Program-made: the position numbers and the translations under genes
In this document: positions 35,696-44,507 of the stretch, piece after piece
Position numbering within the stretch: the stretch's first letter is position 1
Layout of the letters: each line of letters opens with the position of its first letter
The notes under the pieces: generated by a model
Seen by the model: the letters and a program-made list of their open reading frames with translations, nothing else
Told to the model about the DNA's origin: nothing
The model's database searches: none
Assembly: GCA_951813525.2 (NCBI GenBank)
Contig: CATOTJ020000003.1
Location: 744,001-808,000 of the forward strand
Direction of reading: 5' to 3'
DNA: 64,000 bases
DNA from: Thermohalobaculum sp951813525
GTDB taxonomy: Bacteria; Pseudomonadota; Alphaproteobacteria; Rhodobacterales; Rhodobacteraceae

Positions 35696-35727
35696 TCGCG
35701 CGCCAGATCCAGATCGCGGTTACACCC

Positions 35728-35834
35728 CTAGAGTACGTTTCGATCTGATTAAATCAGATCGGGCGCTCTAAGTCATTGATTGGTCGCACTTTCGCGACGC
35801 CTGACTGATGCAGTCAGGCTGGAGAGTGCTCTAA
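35728..35834. repeat. palindromic intergenic repeat (RIME-like)
   Basis: Two imperfectly linked palindromes lie between the caspase-like gene and the TRAP permease. The first has arms CGATCTGATT (35741-35750) and AATCAGATCG (35752-35761). The second has GCCTGACTG (35799-35807) and CAGTCAGGC (35811-35819). They are framed by CTAGAG at 35728 and GCTCTA at 35828-35833. The pattern resembles intergenic mosaic elements that are dispersed in alphaproteobacteria. The right edge includes the stop codon of the TRAP permease gene at 35831-35833. Confidence 0.65.
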
Positions 35835-37171
35835 AACATCTGTTGCGGCAGCCACAGCGCGATCTGAGGGAAGAAGATCAACAGGAAGACCAGGAAGATC
35901 ATCATCAGCACGAACGGCATCGCGCCCCAAGCAACGTCGCCAAATGGTCCCGGTCGCTGTCGTATCCCCTGGACCACGTAAAGGTTCACGCCAATCGGCG
36001 GTGTGATCAGCGCGGTCTCGATCAGGATCGTGATCAGAATGCCGAACCAAACGCCGGTTTCGGAAGGCGTCATCCCCCACAATTCCAGCGAAACCACCAG
36101 CGGAAACACCACGGGCACCGTCGTCAACAGCATTGAAAGCGTTTCCATGAACATGCCCAGGATCAGGTAGAAAACCACCAAGGCGATCATGGTTTGCAGC
36201 GGGGTCCAACCCAGATCCTCGATGAACTTGATCAGCGCCTGGCTGACGCCCATGAAACCCAGAATAAAGTTCAGGAACACGGCGGCCATGATGATGAAGA
36301 TGATCATCGCAGTGATGCGCATCGTTCCCTCGAACGCCGTTCTCAGCAGCTCGAAAGACAGCGCCCGGAAGTAAGCGGCAAGCACCAACGAGAAGATGAC
36401 GCCCACGGCAGCGGCTTCGGTGGGTGTGGCGATGCCGCCATAGATCGAGCCCATGACGCCCATGATCAACACCAGCGGCGGGATCAGGTCGGGCAGGCTG
36501 CGAAAGCGCGCCTCCCACGTGGCGTCCTGTTTGTCGCCACCCCAAGCGGGGCGCACAATACAGGCGATCAGGATTGCCAGCAGAAACAGAACCGACAGCA
36601 GCATCCCCGGCAAAAAGCCCGCCAAAAACAGCTCGGGCACCGAGGTGTCGGTGATGAACCCATAGAGAATCAGGATGATCGACGGCGGGATGAGAATGCC
36701 CAATGTCCCGCCTGCAGCGATGGACCCAAGGAACAGACGTTCATTATAGCCGCGGCGTTCGATTTCCGGCACGGCGACCGTGCCGATGGTTGCCGCCGTC
36801 GCGACCGAGGACCCGGACGTCGCCGCAAAGATCCCGCACGAGACGATGTTGGCGTGCATCAGCCCGCCGGGCAGCCAGGTCAGCCACAAAGCCACGGCAG
36901 CATACATGCGTTGGCCGATGCCGGACCGCAGGATGATTTCGCCCATCATGATGTAGAGCGGGATCGCGATCAGCAGGAAGTTGCGCTGTTGTTCCCAAGT
37001 GAATTCGCCCATGGCCAGCACAAGGCGGCCGCGCATAAAGATGTTGTCCAGGCCCAGCGACAGAAGGCCCAGTACAGCTGCGACGGGAACCGCAGCCAAC
37101 ACCAGGACCAGCAGCGTAATGATGATCGACCAGGGCGACCCGGCCTTAAATAAGGCAAACGCGGCCTTCAT
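35831..37171 (-). CDS. TRAP transporter large permease (DctM-like)
   Basis: A 446-residue integral membrane protein with about twelve hydrophobic segments. Typical DctM motifs are LLAIPLYIMMGEIILRSGIG-like text near residue 70, GGTLGILIPPSIILILYG near 165, and GGIATPTEAAAVGVIFSL near 265. It is the ion-coupled subunit of a tripartite ATP-independent periplasmic transporter. The start at 37171 (MKAAFALF) overlaps the small permease stop by four bases; a longer frame from 37357 is out of register with a real N-terminus. The stop codon lies within the RIME-like repeat. Confidence 0.92.
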   Translation of the reverse strand: MKAAFALFKAGSPWSIIITLLVLVLAAVPVAAVLGLLSLGLDNIFMRGRLVLAMGEFTWEQQRNFLLIAIPLYIMMGEIILRSGIGQRMYAAVALWLTWLPGGLMHANIVSCGIFAATSGSSVATAATIGTVAVPEIERRGYNERLFLGSIAAGGTLGILIPPSIILILYGFITDTSVPELFLAGFLPGMLLSVLFLLAILIACIVRPAWGGDKQDATWEARFRSLPDLIPPLVLIMGVMGSIYGGIATPTEAAAVGVIFSLVLAAYFRALSFELLRTAFEGTMRITAMIIFIIMAAVFLNFILGFMGVSQALIKFIEDLGWTPLQTMIALVVFYLILGMFMETLSMLLTTVPVVFPLVVSLELWGMTPSETGVWFGILITILIETALITPPIGVNLYVVQGIRQRPGPFGDVAWGAMPFVLMMIFLVFLLIFFPQIALWLPQQMF

Positions 37172-37788
37172 TGATCCATCTCTTTCACGCCTTTGGTCTC
37201 GGATTCGACCTCTTCCTGAACTGACATGGTACCGGCCAGCTGCTGCACCTGCGCAGTGCGTCCGGTGAGGAGGCACAGCAAGGCAAATAGGAAGAGGAAG
37301 ATCGTCACGATTGTAAAGAAGGTCAGCCCGCCGACCCAGACGGTTTGCGGCAACCACAGCGGCGTTTGCTGCGGCGTCATCGCCTTCGAGCCTTTTTCGA
37401 GAGTGCTCAACAGGACAACCCAGGCACGTTCGGTCAAATAGATGATGTAGATGCCCAGCAGCGCCAGGCCGATCACGTCAAACACCGCCCGGATACGCTG
37501 AGGAAACATGTTGTAGAACGCATCAATGCGGATATGACTTCGGTGGACCAGGCAATAGGCATAAGCCCAGACCGTGGCACCGGCAAAGACATAGCCCGAA
37601 TATTCGTCGGATCCGGGCACGCGGAACGCCGGGAGCGTTACGCCCAAAAACTCCTGCCCGCCGATCTTGCGACCGACAACTTCGATCACGATCATGACGG
37701 CCGACAATAACAGGGACAGACCGCCCAACCAGACGGCCCATAGCGAAATGCGCTCAAGCGCACCGTGTATGCGGAATAAACTGTTCAC
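37168..37788 (-). CDS. TRAP transporter small permease (DctQ-like)
   Basis: A 206-residue membrane protein with four hydrophobic segments: AVWLGGLSLLLSAVMIVIEV, YVFAGATVWAYAYCLVHRSH, VFDVIGLALLGIYIIYL and TFFTIVTIFLFLFALLCL. The tryptophan/arginine pattern and length suit DctQ. It joins the large permease through an ATGA overlap and follows the binding-protein gene. The final 20 residues are hydrophilic and acidic. Confidence 0.9.
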   Translation of the reverse strand: MNSLFRIHGALERISLWAVWLGGLSLLLSAVMIVIEVVGRKIGGQEFLGVTLPAFRVPGSDEYSGYVFAGATVWAYAYCLVHRSHIRIDAFYNMFPQRIRAVFDVIGLALLGIYIIYLTERAWVVLLSTLEKGSKAMTPQQTPLWLPQTVWVGGLTFFTIVTIFLFLFALLCLLTGRTAQVQQLAGTMSVQEEVESETKGVKEMDQ

Positions 37789-37803
37789 TGGATTCTGGAG
37801 GTT

Positions 37804-37843
37804 GGCCCTGCCCCGCGCCAGTTAACCTGGCAGGGGCAGGGCC
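37804..37843 (-). other. intercistronic hairpin between dctP and dctQ
   Basis: GGCCCTGCCCC (37804-37814) pairs perfectly with GGGGCAGGGCC (37833-37843), and the loop holds a smaller CCAG/CTGG stem. It lies just after the binding-protein stop codon. Such hairpins commonly protect the binding-protein mRNA and lower downstream permease expression. Confidence 0.7.
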
Positions 37844-37851
37844 TGTTCCGA

Positions 37852-38907
37852 TTATTCGGGCAGCGGCGCTTGCACGCCGGCGATTTTGCCCATGGTCGCG
37901 TTCCACTCTTCCGCGCATGCACGCCCGCAACGTTCGGCAAAGCGCTTCAGAACGGTGTTCTCGACCACATCCTTGATGATGGCGTTATCCTCGTCATTCA
38001 TCTCGACCGGGATCAGACCGCCATTATCACCCCAATCGCACGGACCCGACGTATTGCAGGTCGCGGCCATCGCATCTGTGGCTTCGATCGATTCCCAGAT
38101 CTCGTTTTCGACTTTCGCGGCGTTCTCGCGGATCAATGCTTTCGTTGCCTCCGGCAGCGCATCCCAAGTTTCGCCATGGAAGGCCATGAACGTCGCAGCA
38201 TAGCCCAGCTTGACGCGGACATTGTGCGTCGTCACCTGGAACCATTTAGCGTTATAGGCAGGCGCTGTTCCGGTTGTGCCGCAGTTCGCAACACCTTTTT
38301 CCAGTGCCGGCACGGCTTCCGAGAAGGCGATGGTCACTGACGATGCGCCCAAGCCTTCGATGAAATCGGCCAGCGATGTCGAATATGTCCTGATCTTTTT
38401 GCCCTTCAGGCCAGACAGGTGTCCGTCTTCGCCCTCGTCCAGCTTGCAGTAAAGCTGCTGTGACGGGAACGTGTAGAGCATGACCAGTTCGGCATCGTAC
38501 TTGTCGCGCAGCTCGCGCTGGATGACCGGCTTATAGGACTCCAATGCTTTGCGGTAAGTTGCGAAATCCTGGAACACACCGGCCAGGTCAATGCCTTCCA
38601 GCGGCGGGCTGTCTTGCGAAGTATAGGTAGTCAGCGCGTGGACGGCGTCATAGGCGCCGACTTCCAACTGCTTAACGACCTCGTAACCCGAAAGTCCGAG
38701 CTCGGTGTATGGCTTGGCATTGGCGGTCAGCTTGCCGCCGGACGCTTCTGGCAGAACCTTTGCCCACAAGCGGCTTTCATGCTCTTTCCAGTTAAAAAGG
38801 TTGCCCCAAGTGCCGACCACGAGGAACTCCTTTGCCTCGATGTCGTCTGCCATGGCCGGGGTTGTGGCCAGCAGCGCCGCGACCGCGGCTCCAATTGCGT
38901 AACGCAT
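37852..38907 (-). CDS. TRAP transporter substrate-binding protein (DctP-like)
   Basis: A 351-residue periplasmic protein with a signal peptide (RYAIGAAVAALLATTPAMA) and the DctP fold: WAKVLPEASGGKL, LGLSGYEVVKQLEVGAYD, GLKGKKIRTYSTSLADFIE and an arginine in that last segment where many DctP proteins bind carboxylates. It carries several cysteines (CNTSGPCDWG and CGRACAEEW) near the end, which probably form disulfides. It is the first gene of the dctP-dctQ-dctM operon. The solute is not determined; a carboxylate or sulfonate is likely by family. Confidence 0.9.
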   Translation of the reverse strand: MRYAIGAAVAALLATTPAMADDIEAKEFLVVGTWGNLFNWKEHESRLWAKVLPEASGGKLTANAKPYTELGLSGYEVVKQLEVGAYDAVHALTTYTSQDSPPLEGIDLAGVFQDFATYRKALESYKPVIQRELRDKYDAELVMLYTFPSQQLYCKLDEGEDGHLSGLKGKKIRTYSTSLADFIEGLGASSVTIAFSEAVPALEKGVANCGTTGTAPAYNAKWFQVTTHNVRVKLGYAATFMAFHGETWDALPEATKALIRENAAKVENEIWESIEATDAMAATCNTSGPCDWGDNGGLIPVEMNDEDNAIIKDVVENTVLKRFAERCGRACAEEWNATMGKIAGVQAPLPE

Positions 38908-39190
38908 TCTCCGAACTCCCTGTTGTCGGTCTTCGTTATCGTCTTCCGATTTTCACCCCGGGGCTTTCCCGCCCCTTGGCACCGACGATAGACCGGGTTC
39001 GACCGAATTGAAAAGCCCCAATCCGGAACATTGGCGCCTTAACAGACGGGATTTTTCAAAGAATAAGTGTGCCAGCAAAGGGAGGCCCACGATGAAGATG
39101 GACATACCGCAAACGATCGAAGACTGGAACGCGCGAGGCGCCGCTTTTTTGCCCGGTCATCTGGCAATGGAGTTCCTGGAAGTCGGACTA

Positions 39191-40032
39191 GGCGGCGTCT
39201 TCATTTAGGGGGTTCCCAAACTGGTTGGGATTTGATTCAAGGTCGAAAACGGAGGTGATCTTGAGCAGACGAACCCTGACGGACGCGCAATGGGCGCAGA
39301 TTGAACCGCTTGTCCCCGGCAAAAAAGGCGACCGAGGGCGCACGGCGACAGACAACAGGCTTTTCCTTGATGCAATCCTGTGGTTGGCTCGTACAGCCTC
39401 GCCCTGGCGTGATCTTCCGCCTGAACTGGGCAACTGGCGGACCGCACATTGCCGGTTCCGGCGGTGGACACATGCGGGCATTTGGGAGAGTCTTTTCAAA
39501 GCGTTAAGCGCTGATCCGGATTTCGAATACGTCCTTATCGATGCGACCATTTGCAAGGCCCATGCAGACGCCAGCGGCGCAAAAGGGGGGCTGAAACTCA
39601 CGCAATCGGACGCTCCAAAGGCGGCCTGACCACGAAAATCCACGCCGCAGTCGACGCGCTTGGCCTGCCGATCCGCTTCACGATTACGCCCGGTCAGTGG
39701 GGTGATTGCCCTCAGGCGTGCGGCTTGATCGAGGGGTTTTCGGGCGTCGGGCACGTCATGGCAGATGCGGCTTATGATGCTGATTACCTGCGGGCCTTCA
39801 TCGTTGATGAACTTGATGCAAAGGCGCAGATCAAGCAAAATCCGACGCGAACAGCACAAAAGGCAATCGATTGGTCGCTCTACAAAGAACGCCACCTTGT
39901 CGAATGTTTCTTCAATAGGATCAAACGCTTCCGCCGCATAGCCCTACGGTGCGAAAAGACTATATCGTCCTTCCGAGCCTTCGTATCCCTCGTATGCACA
40001 ATGGCCTGGCTCGCTTAAATGAAGACGCCGCC
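39191..40032 (+). mobile_element. complete IS5-family insertion sequence (IS427-type)
   Basis: The element has perfect 17-bp terminal inverted repeats, GGCGGCGTCTTCATTTA at 39191-39207 and its complement at 40016-40032. It is flanked by CTA/TAG bases that fit a CTAG target duplication (39188-39191 and 40032-40035, sharing the outer repeat base). It is about 842 bases long and carries one transposase split over two frames. No other copy was seen in the window. Perfect ends, an intact transposase and the clean target suggest recent transposition. Confidence 0.93.
39261..40018 (+). CDS. IS5-family DDE transposase with -1 frameshift
   Basis: The first frame starts at TTG 39261, preceded by GGAGGT, and reads SRRTLTDAQWAQIEPLVPG. 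It holds the first catalytic aspartate in VLIDATICKAH. It ends at 39629, but the rest of the protein continues in the -1 frame after the slippery run AAAAGGGGGG at 39581-39590, where AETHAIGRSKGGLTTKIHA follows. The second part has the second aspartate in MADAAYDAD and the glutamate in YKERHLVECFFNRIK, which fits the Y-(2)-R-(3)-E-(6)-K signature. The frameshift is therefore probably programmed, as in other IS427-group elements, and not a mutation. Confidence 0.88.
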
Positions 40033-40525
40033 TAGAGCGTGTCCGCGCCACATTGGCGGTCCGCCGACAGGTCATGTCGTGGAACGGCTTTTTGCACGCC
40101 GGAACCGTCACGTCATTGGCGGACACATGCTGTGGCTATGGTACGCTGACAGCACTGCCTACAGGTGCCGATGCCTTCACGACCGTCGATCTACAGGCCA
40201 ATTTCCTTGGCACGGCCCTGAAGGGTCAGGTCCTCTGCACTGCCAATCCATTGCATGTGGGCCGGTCGACCCAGGTTTGGGATGCCGAGGTCACAAATGG
40301 CGACACCGGAAAAACGATCGCCCATTTCCGTTGCACGCAGTTGATCCTGTGGCCCAGGGGATAAGCGGATAGCTGCGCGGTTCCCGATTTGCGCCCGTAG
40401 CGTTTTTCGGCCTCGGTTAATGTCGGTTCGGGCCGACGGGTTCCTGCCAGGAAAGGGCCACTGCCTGCCCCCTTGCATCCGATCCTTCGCTTGGGCAGGT
40501 TCGTCCCAGCAGAGGAGGCGCCGCC

Positions 40526-41332
40526 ATGACCGATTATGGCAGCCTGACTGGACAACAGATCCAGACAATCCGCCCGCACATACGTTCGGGCGCCTATCGC
40601 GGGCAGACCGCGGGCTTTGCGCCGGGGAAACTTCAGGCCAATCTTGCGATCCTGGGCGATGGTTACGCCGATGATTTTCATGCTTTTTGCCTGAAAAACG
40701 CCCAACCCTGCCCGCTTGTCGGGGTAACAGGGCGCGGCGATCCGATGATGCATTCGCTTGGGGCAATCGACATCAGGACAGACGTTCCGTCCTATAATGT
40801 CTACCGGGACGGCGTGTTGGCAGAGACGGTTCACGAGATTTCGGATCTGTGGACTGACGATATGGTGGCCTTCGCGCTTGGCTGTTCATTCACCTTCGAG
40901 CGCGCGCTGATCGATGCGGGCATTCCGCTGCGCCATATCGAGCAGAATGTGACGGTCCCGATGTATTCGACCAATATCGACTTAAGCCCGGTTGGCCCGT
41001 TCAGCGGCACGATGGTCGTCTCGATGCGGCCGATCCCGCAGGACCAGGTCGATCTGGCGATTAGCATCACCGCAGATTACGGCCATGCGCACGGCGCACC
41101 GGTGCATGTTGGCGACCCGTCTAAGATCGGCGTTAGCAATATCGCTGCTCCGGATTGGGGTGATCCCGCCGAATTCCGGGACGGCGACGTGCCGGTTTTT
41201 TGGGCGTGCGGCGTGACCCCGCAAAACGTTCTGCGTGCCGCCTGCCCGCCGATTTGCATCACGCACGAGCCGGGCCGGATGCTGGTGACCGATCGGGACG
41301 AAACCGACCGGGATGTCCTGATCGCTGCATAG
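40526..41332 (+). CDS. DUF1445 putative hydro-lyase (D-glutamate cyclase-like)
   Basis: A 268-residue protein of the DUF1445 family: HIRSGAYRGQTAGFAPGKLQ-type N-terminus, DFHAFCLKNAQPCPLVGVTG, WTDDMVAFALGCSFTFERAL and ITHEPGRMLVTD near the end. A mammalian relative is D-glutamate cyclase, while bacterial members are annotated as putative hydro-lyases without proven reaction. A strong AGGAGG ribosome-binding site precedes it. It is downstream of the interrupted thioesterase gene. Confidence 0.88.
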   Translation: MTDYGSLTGQQIQTIRPHIRSGAYRGQTAGFAPGKLQANLAILGDGYADDFHAFCLKNAQPCPLVGVTGRGDPMMHSLGAIDIRTDVPSYNVYRDGVLAETVHEISDLWTDDMVAFALGCSFTFERALIDAGIPLRHIEQNVTVPMYSTNIDLSPVGPFSGTMVVSMRPIPQDQVDLAISITADYGHAHGAPVHVGDPSKIGVSNIAAPDWGDPAEFRDGDVPVFWACGVTPQNVLRAACPPICITHEPGRMLVTDRDETDRDVLIAA

Positions 41333-41483
41333 ATCAGAGCATTCTTTGGTCCCCGGCAAACCCCGGAAAACACCGCCCGGGCGCGCGCATTTTCAGCATG
41401 ACTGATCAAGTCACGCGACCTGACAGTGCGATCACTCAGGAACTTCGAGCGCCCGGCCCGGGTCGATCGAGTTGAAACGCGCT

Positions 41484-42965
41484 CTATCGCATCACGAAAG
41501 GGTTACCCGGGGCCGCATCGGATGTGTTGATCCAGACGGACTTGGTCGAGAGGTAATCGCGGATTGATTCGACGCCGCTTTCCCGCCCGACACCCGAACG
41601 CTTTACGCCGCCGAACGGCATCATATAGCTTATCGCGCGGTAGGTGTTGACCCAGACCGTACCGGCCTTCAGCGCCTTTGACATGCGCACGGCCCGCCCG
41701 ATGTTCTGCGTCCAAACCCCGGCGGCCAGGCCGTAGGCGATATCGTTGCCCAGCTCGACCGCCTCTTCTTCGTCATCGAACCCGATGATCGACAGAACCG
41801 GTCCAAAGACTTCCTCCTGCGCGATTCGCATATTGTTCAGGACATTCGTGAAAATCGTTGGCTCGACAAACTGGCCGCCCTGAATTTCGGCGCCTGCGGG
41901 CGTGCCGCCGCCGAACAGCAATTCTGCCCCCTCGGCCCTGGCAATGTCGATATATTCGCGGATCTTCTGGTATTGCGGCTGCGTCGTGACCGGCCCGATA
42001 TTTGTCTCGGCGTTCATCGGGTCGCCGATTTTGGCGGTTTTGGCCATGGCGACCAGGCGTTCGCTGACTTCGTCGCGGACCGAATTTTGAACCAATAACC
42101 GCGATCCTGCGATGCAGGTCTGCCCTGTCGCTGCGAAGATCCCGGACACTGCACCAGCACATGCCGCGCCCAAATCAGCATCGTCAAAGATGATGTTCGG
42201 CGACTTTCCGCCGAGTTCCAAACTGACACGTTTGATCGACTTGGCGGCCTGGGAATAGATCATCGCGCCGGTGCGATCCGAGCCGGTAAAGGTAATCTTG
42301 GCCACATCCGGATGATCGACCAGCGCGGCACCCGCCTCGCCGCCCAACCCGGCGACAACGTTGAAAACGCCGTCCGGAAATCCCGCCTCTTTCGTAAGAG
42401 CCGCATATTCCAGGGTGGAAGCTGAAGTGAATTCGGACGGTTTCACCACCACTGAACAGCCCGCAGCCAACGCCGGCGCGCATTTCCAGGCGATGAACAG
42501 CAGCGGTGAATTCCAAGCTGTAATTGCCCCGACAACGCCCACCGGTTCGTGAGTGGTAAAGGCCAGATGATCCGGTTTATCGATCGGGATCACCGATCCT
42601 TCGACCTTGTCGGCCAGTCCGGCAAAGTAGTACCACCACTCTGGGTGGTATTTGAGCTGGCCTGCCATTTCCGACAACAATTTGCCGTTGTCACGCACTT
42701 CCACCTCGGCCAGCCGGTCGGCGTTTTCTGCCACCAGATCGCCCAACTTGCGCATTAGCTTGCCACGCGCAGACGCAGTCATGTCGGCCCATGGGCCGGA
42801 TGTCATGGCCCGTTTCGCGGCGGAAACGGCCTTGTCTATGTCAGCGGCGGTGCCGCGCGGCATCTCGGCCCAGACCTCGCCGCGATAGGGATCATGGCTG
42901 TCGAACCATTGGCCTTTTGAAGGATCTACATAAGCTCCGTCGATGAAGTGTTGGTAACGTTTCAT
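41484..42965 (-). CDS. aldehyde dehydrogenase
   Basis: A 493-residue NAD(P)-dependent aldehyde dehydrogenase. It shows GAITAWNSPLLFIAWKCAPA, KITFTGSDRTGAMIYSQA for cofactor binding, the general base in SLELGGKSPNII, the catalytic cysteine in ATGQTCIAGSRLL, and EEVFGPVLSII. The start MKRYQHFIDG follows GGAGG, so the longer frame from 43238 is rejected. It resembles aldehyde dehydrogenases acting on carbohydrate or betaine-type aldehydes, but the substrate is unknown. It is divergent from the AAA ATPase gene. Confidence 0.92.
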   Translation of the reverse strand: MKRYQHFIDGAYVDPSKGQWFDSHDPYRGEVWAEMPRGTAADIDKAVSAAKRAMTSGPWADMTASARGKLMRKLGDLVAENADRLAEVEVRDNGKLLSEMAGQLKYHPEWWYYFAGLADKVEGSVIPIDKPDHLAFTTHEPVGVVGAITAWNSPLLFIAWKCAPALAAGCSVVVKPSEFTSASTLEYAALTKEAGFPDGVFNVVAGLGGEAGAALVDHPDVAKITFTGSDRTGAMIYSQAAKSIKRVSLELGGKSPNIIFDDADLGAACAGAVSGIFAATGQTCIAGSRLLVQNSVRDEVSERLVAMAKTAKIGDPMNAETNIGPVTTQPQYQKIREYIDIARAEGAELLFGGGTPAGAEIQGGQFVEPTIFTNVLNNMRIAQEEVFGPVLSIIGFDDEEEAVELGNDIAYGLAAGVWTQNIGRAVRMSKALKAGTVWVNTYRAISYMMPFGGVKRSGVGRESGVESIRDYLSTKSVWINTSDAAPGNPFVMR

Positions 42966-43177
42966 ATATCCTCCGTTGGGCGCTTGTCTGATCGTATCGG
43001 TTTGCGGCATAGTCTTACACCAGATGAACAGGGTGTGTAGGGGGCCGGCCGGCGGCAGAACGCGCGGCGACGGGGTGACGCGGGCGAGCAAGGGGCCGGC
43101 GGAGCAGCATATCGCAGGAATGTCCGGGCGCGGGCGGCGAACCACCGACCAGCGCCCAGAGAGAGGGCTGAGGACAG

Positions 43178-44485
43178 ATGAACGTATCAACTCAGGTAAT
43201 CGCTGATCACGCGGCAACGCCGCCACCGCCGCAAACAATCCACGAAACCGGTTTAACCGAAAGCTTTCTGTTGGACCTGCTGGTCAAGACTGTCTTTCGG
43301 CACGGCATGGAACGGCCAAGCCGAATGGCCGCTGAAATGCGCCTGGCCGGACGGATCATCGATCAGCTTCTTGAGGCGGCCAAGGAAAAGCAGTTGGTCG
43401 TCATGCTGGGGCAACGCGGTGCCAGTCTGACGGCGGAAATGCGTTATGCCCTGACCGACAAGGGCCGCGACTGGGCCTTGAAGGCGATGGACCTGAACAG
43501 CTGGACCGGACCGGCGCCGGTTCCGATCGCAACATTCTGCGAGCAGATGAAAGCGCAATCCATCCGGCTGGAACTGCTTCGCGAAGAACGGCTGGATCAG
43601 GTCTTCTCGGAAATGATCCTGCCAAAGGAATTGATGCACATGATCGGCCCTGCCGTGAACTCGGGCGCGTCGATGCTGTTCTACGGCCCGCCCGGCAACG
43701 GTAAGTCGACCATCGCCCGCGGTATCTGCACGGCCTTTCAGCATAGTGTTTTCGTCCCGCATGCCATCGCCGTTGGCGGCGAGGTGGTCGTCTATTTCGA
43801 TCCGGCAGTCCACAATCCGGTTCCCGATACGGCTGTCGAGGGCGGCACGCTGCGCCGCGGCAATCTTCACGATCCCCGATATGTGCGTTGTGACCGGCCG
43901 TTCGTGATCACCGGCGGCGAGTTGACACTGTCCAAATTCGATCTGACCCGGAACCCGACCACGGGGCTTTACGAGGCGCCGCTTCAGTTCAAGTCTGCGG
44001 GCGGATTGTTCGTGGTCGATGATTTCGGCCGCCAGCGCGAAACGCCGCAGGAATTCATCAACCGTCTGATTATCCCGCTGGAAGAGCGGGTCGATCATCT
44101 GGTTCTGGAAAACGGGCGCAAGATCGAAGTTCCGTTCGACTCGCTTGTCATCTTTGCAACCAACTATGAACCCCGCTCGCTGGTCGACGAAGCCGGTCTG
44201 CGCCGTTTGCGCCACAAGGTCCTGGTCGACAGGCCGGACAGAACAGCCTTTGTCAAAATCCTGGTGCGCACTGCAAAAGGCGCAGGCCTGGATGTGACCG
44301 AAGATATCCTGGCGTACATTCTGTTCGATCTTTACGGTTCCAGTGCCAACACGCGGTTCAACGCGTTCCATCCCCGTTTCCTGATCGACCAGAGCGTCTC
44401 GATCTGTGCCTATCAGGGGATCGAGCCGCAGTTATCGCCCAAGGTTCTGGATCAGGCGTGGCAGAACCTGATCGCTGCGCACTGA
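43178..44485 (+). CDS. AAA-family ATPase with an N-terminal winged-helix-like region
   Basis: A 435-residue protein. The first 130 residues look like a small DNA- or protein-binding helical domain (ESFLLDLLVKTVFRHG, then AEMRYALTDKGRDWALKAM). The ATPase domain has Walker A LFYGPPGNGKSTIARG near residue 170, Walker B-like LFVVDDFGRQRETP near 285, a sensor asparagine in LVIFATNYEPRSLVD, and a C-terminal lid. This architecture is widely distributed in proteobacteria without a firm role. It stands alone between aldehyde dehydrogenase and trhO, with no obvious partner. Confidence 0.8.
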   Translation: MNVSTQVIADHAATPPPPQTIHETGLTESFLLDLLVKTVFRHGMERPSRMAAEMRLAGRIIDQLLEAAKEKQLVVMLGQRGASLTAEMRYALTDKGRDWALKAMDLNSWTGPAPVPIATFCEQMKAQSIRLELLREERLDQVFSEMILPKELMHMIGPAVNSGASMLFYGPPGNGKSTIARGICTAFQHSVFVPHAIAVGGEVVVYFDPAVHNPVPDTAVEGGTLRRGNLHDPRYVRCDRPFVITGGELTLSKFDLTRNPTTGLYEAPLQFKSAGGLFVVDDFGRQRETPQEFINRLIIPLEERVDHLVLENGRKIEVPFDSLVIFATNYEPRSLVDEAGLRRLRHKVLVDRPDRTAFVKILVRTAKGAGLDVTEDILAYILFDLYGSSANTRFNAFHPRFLIDQSVSICAYQGIEPQLSPKVLDQAWQNLIAAH

Positions 44486-44507
44486 TCTGTGGCCTGGGAA
44501 GGCCGAC

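Larger units (their letters stand above)
39092..40364 (+). pseudogene. PaaI-family thioesterase gene split by an IS element
   Basis: The 5' part (39092-39190) encodes 33 residues beginning MKMDIPQTIEDW after a good GGGAGG site. The 3' part (40035-40364) encodes the rest of a hot-dog thioesterase, with SWNGFLHAGTVTSLADTCCG and TTVDLQANFLGTAL. Removing the insertion sequence and one CTAG target copy rejoins the frame exactly as EVGL-ERVRATLAVRR, giving about 143 residues, the normal length. So the gene was intact until the insertion and has not decayed since. PaaI-type enzymes hydrolyse acyl- or aryl-CoA thioesters. The next gene downstream may be affected by polarity. Confidence 0.9.

Noticed and set aside
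37172..37357. N-terminal extension of the TRAP large permease
   Set aside because: The added residues are arginine-rich and overlap the small permease in another frame; the ATGA-coupled start at 37171 is typical.
41333..41483. Second copy of the palindromic repeat element
   Set aside because: Only short end-like pieces (AGAGCATT and ACGCGCTCTA) are present, without the paired palindromes.
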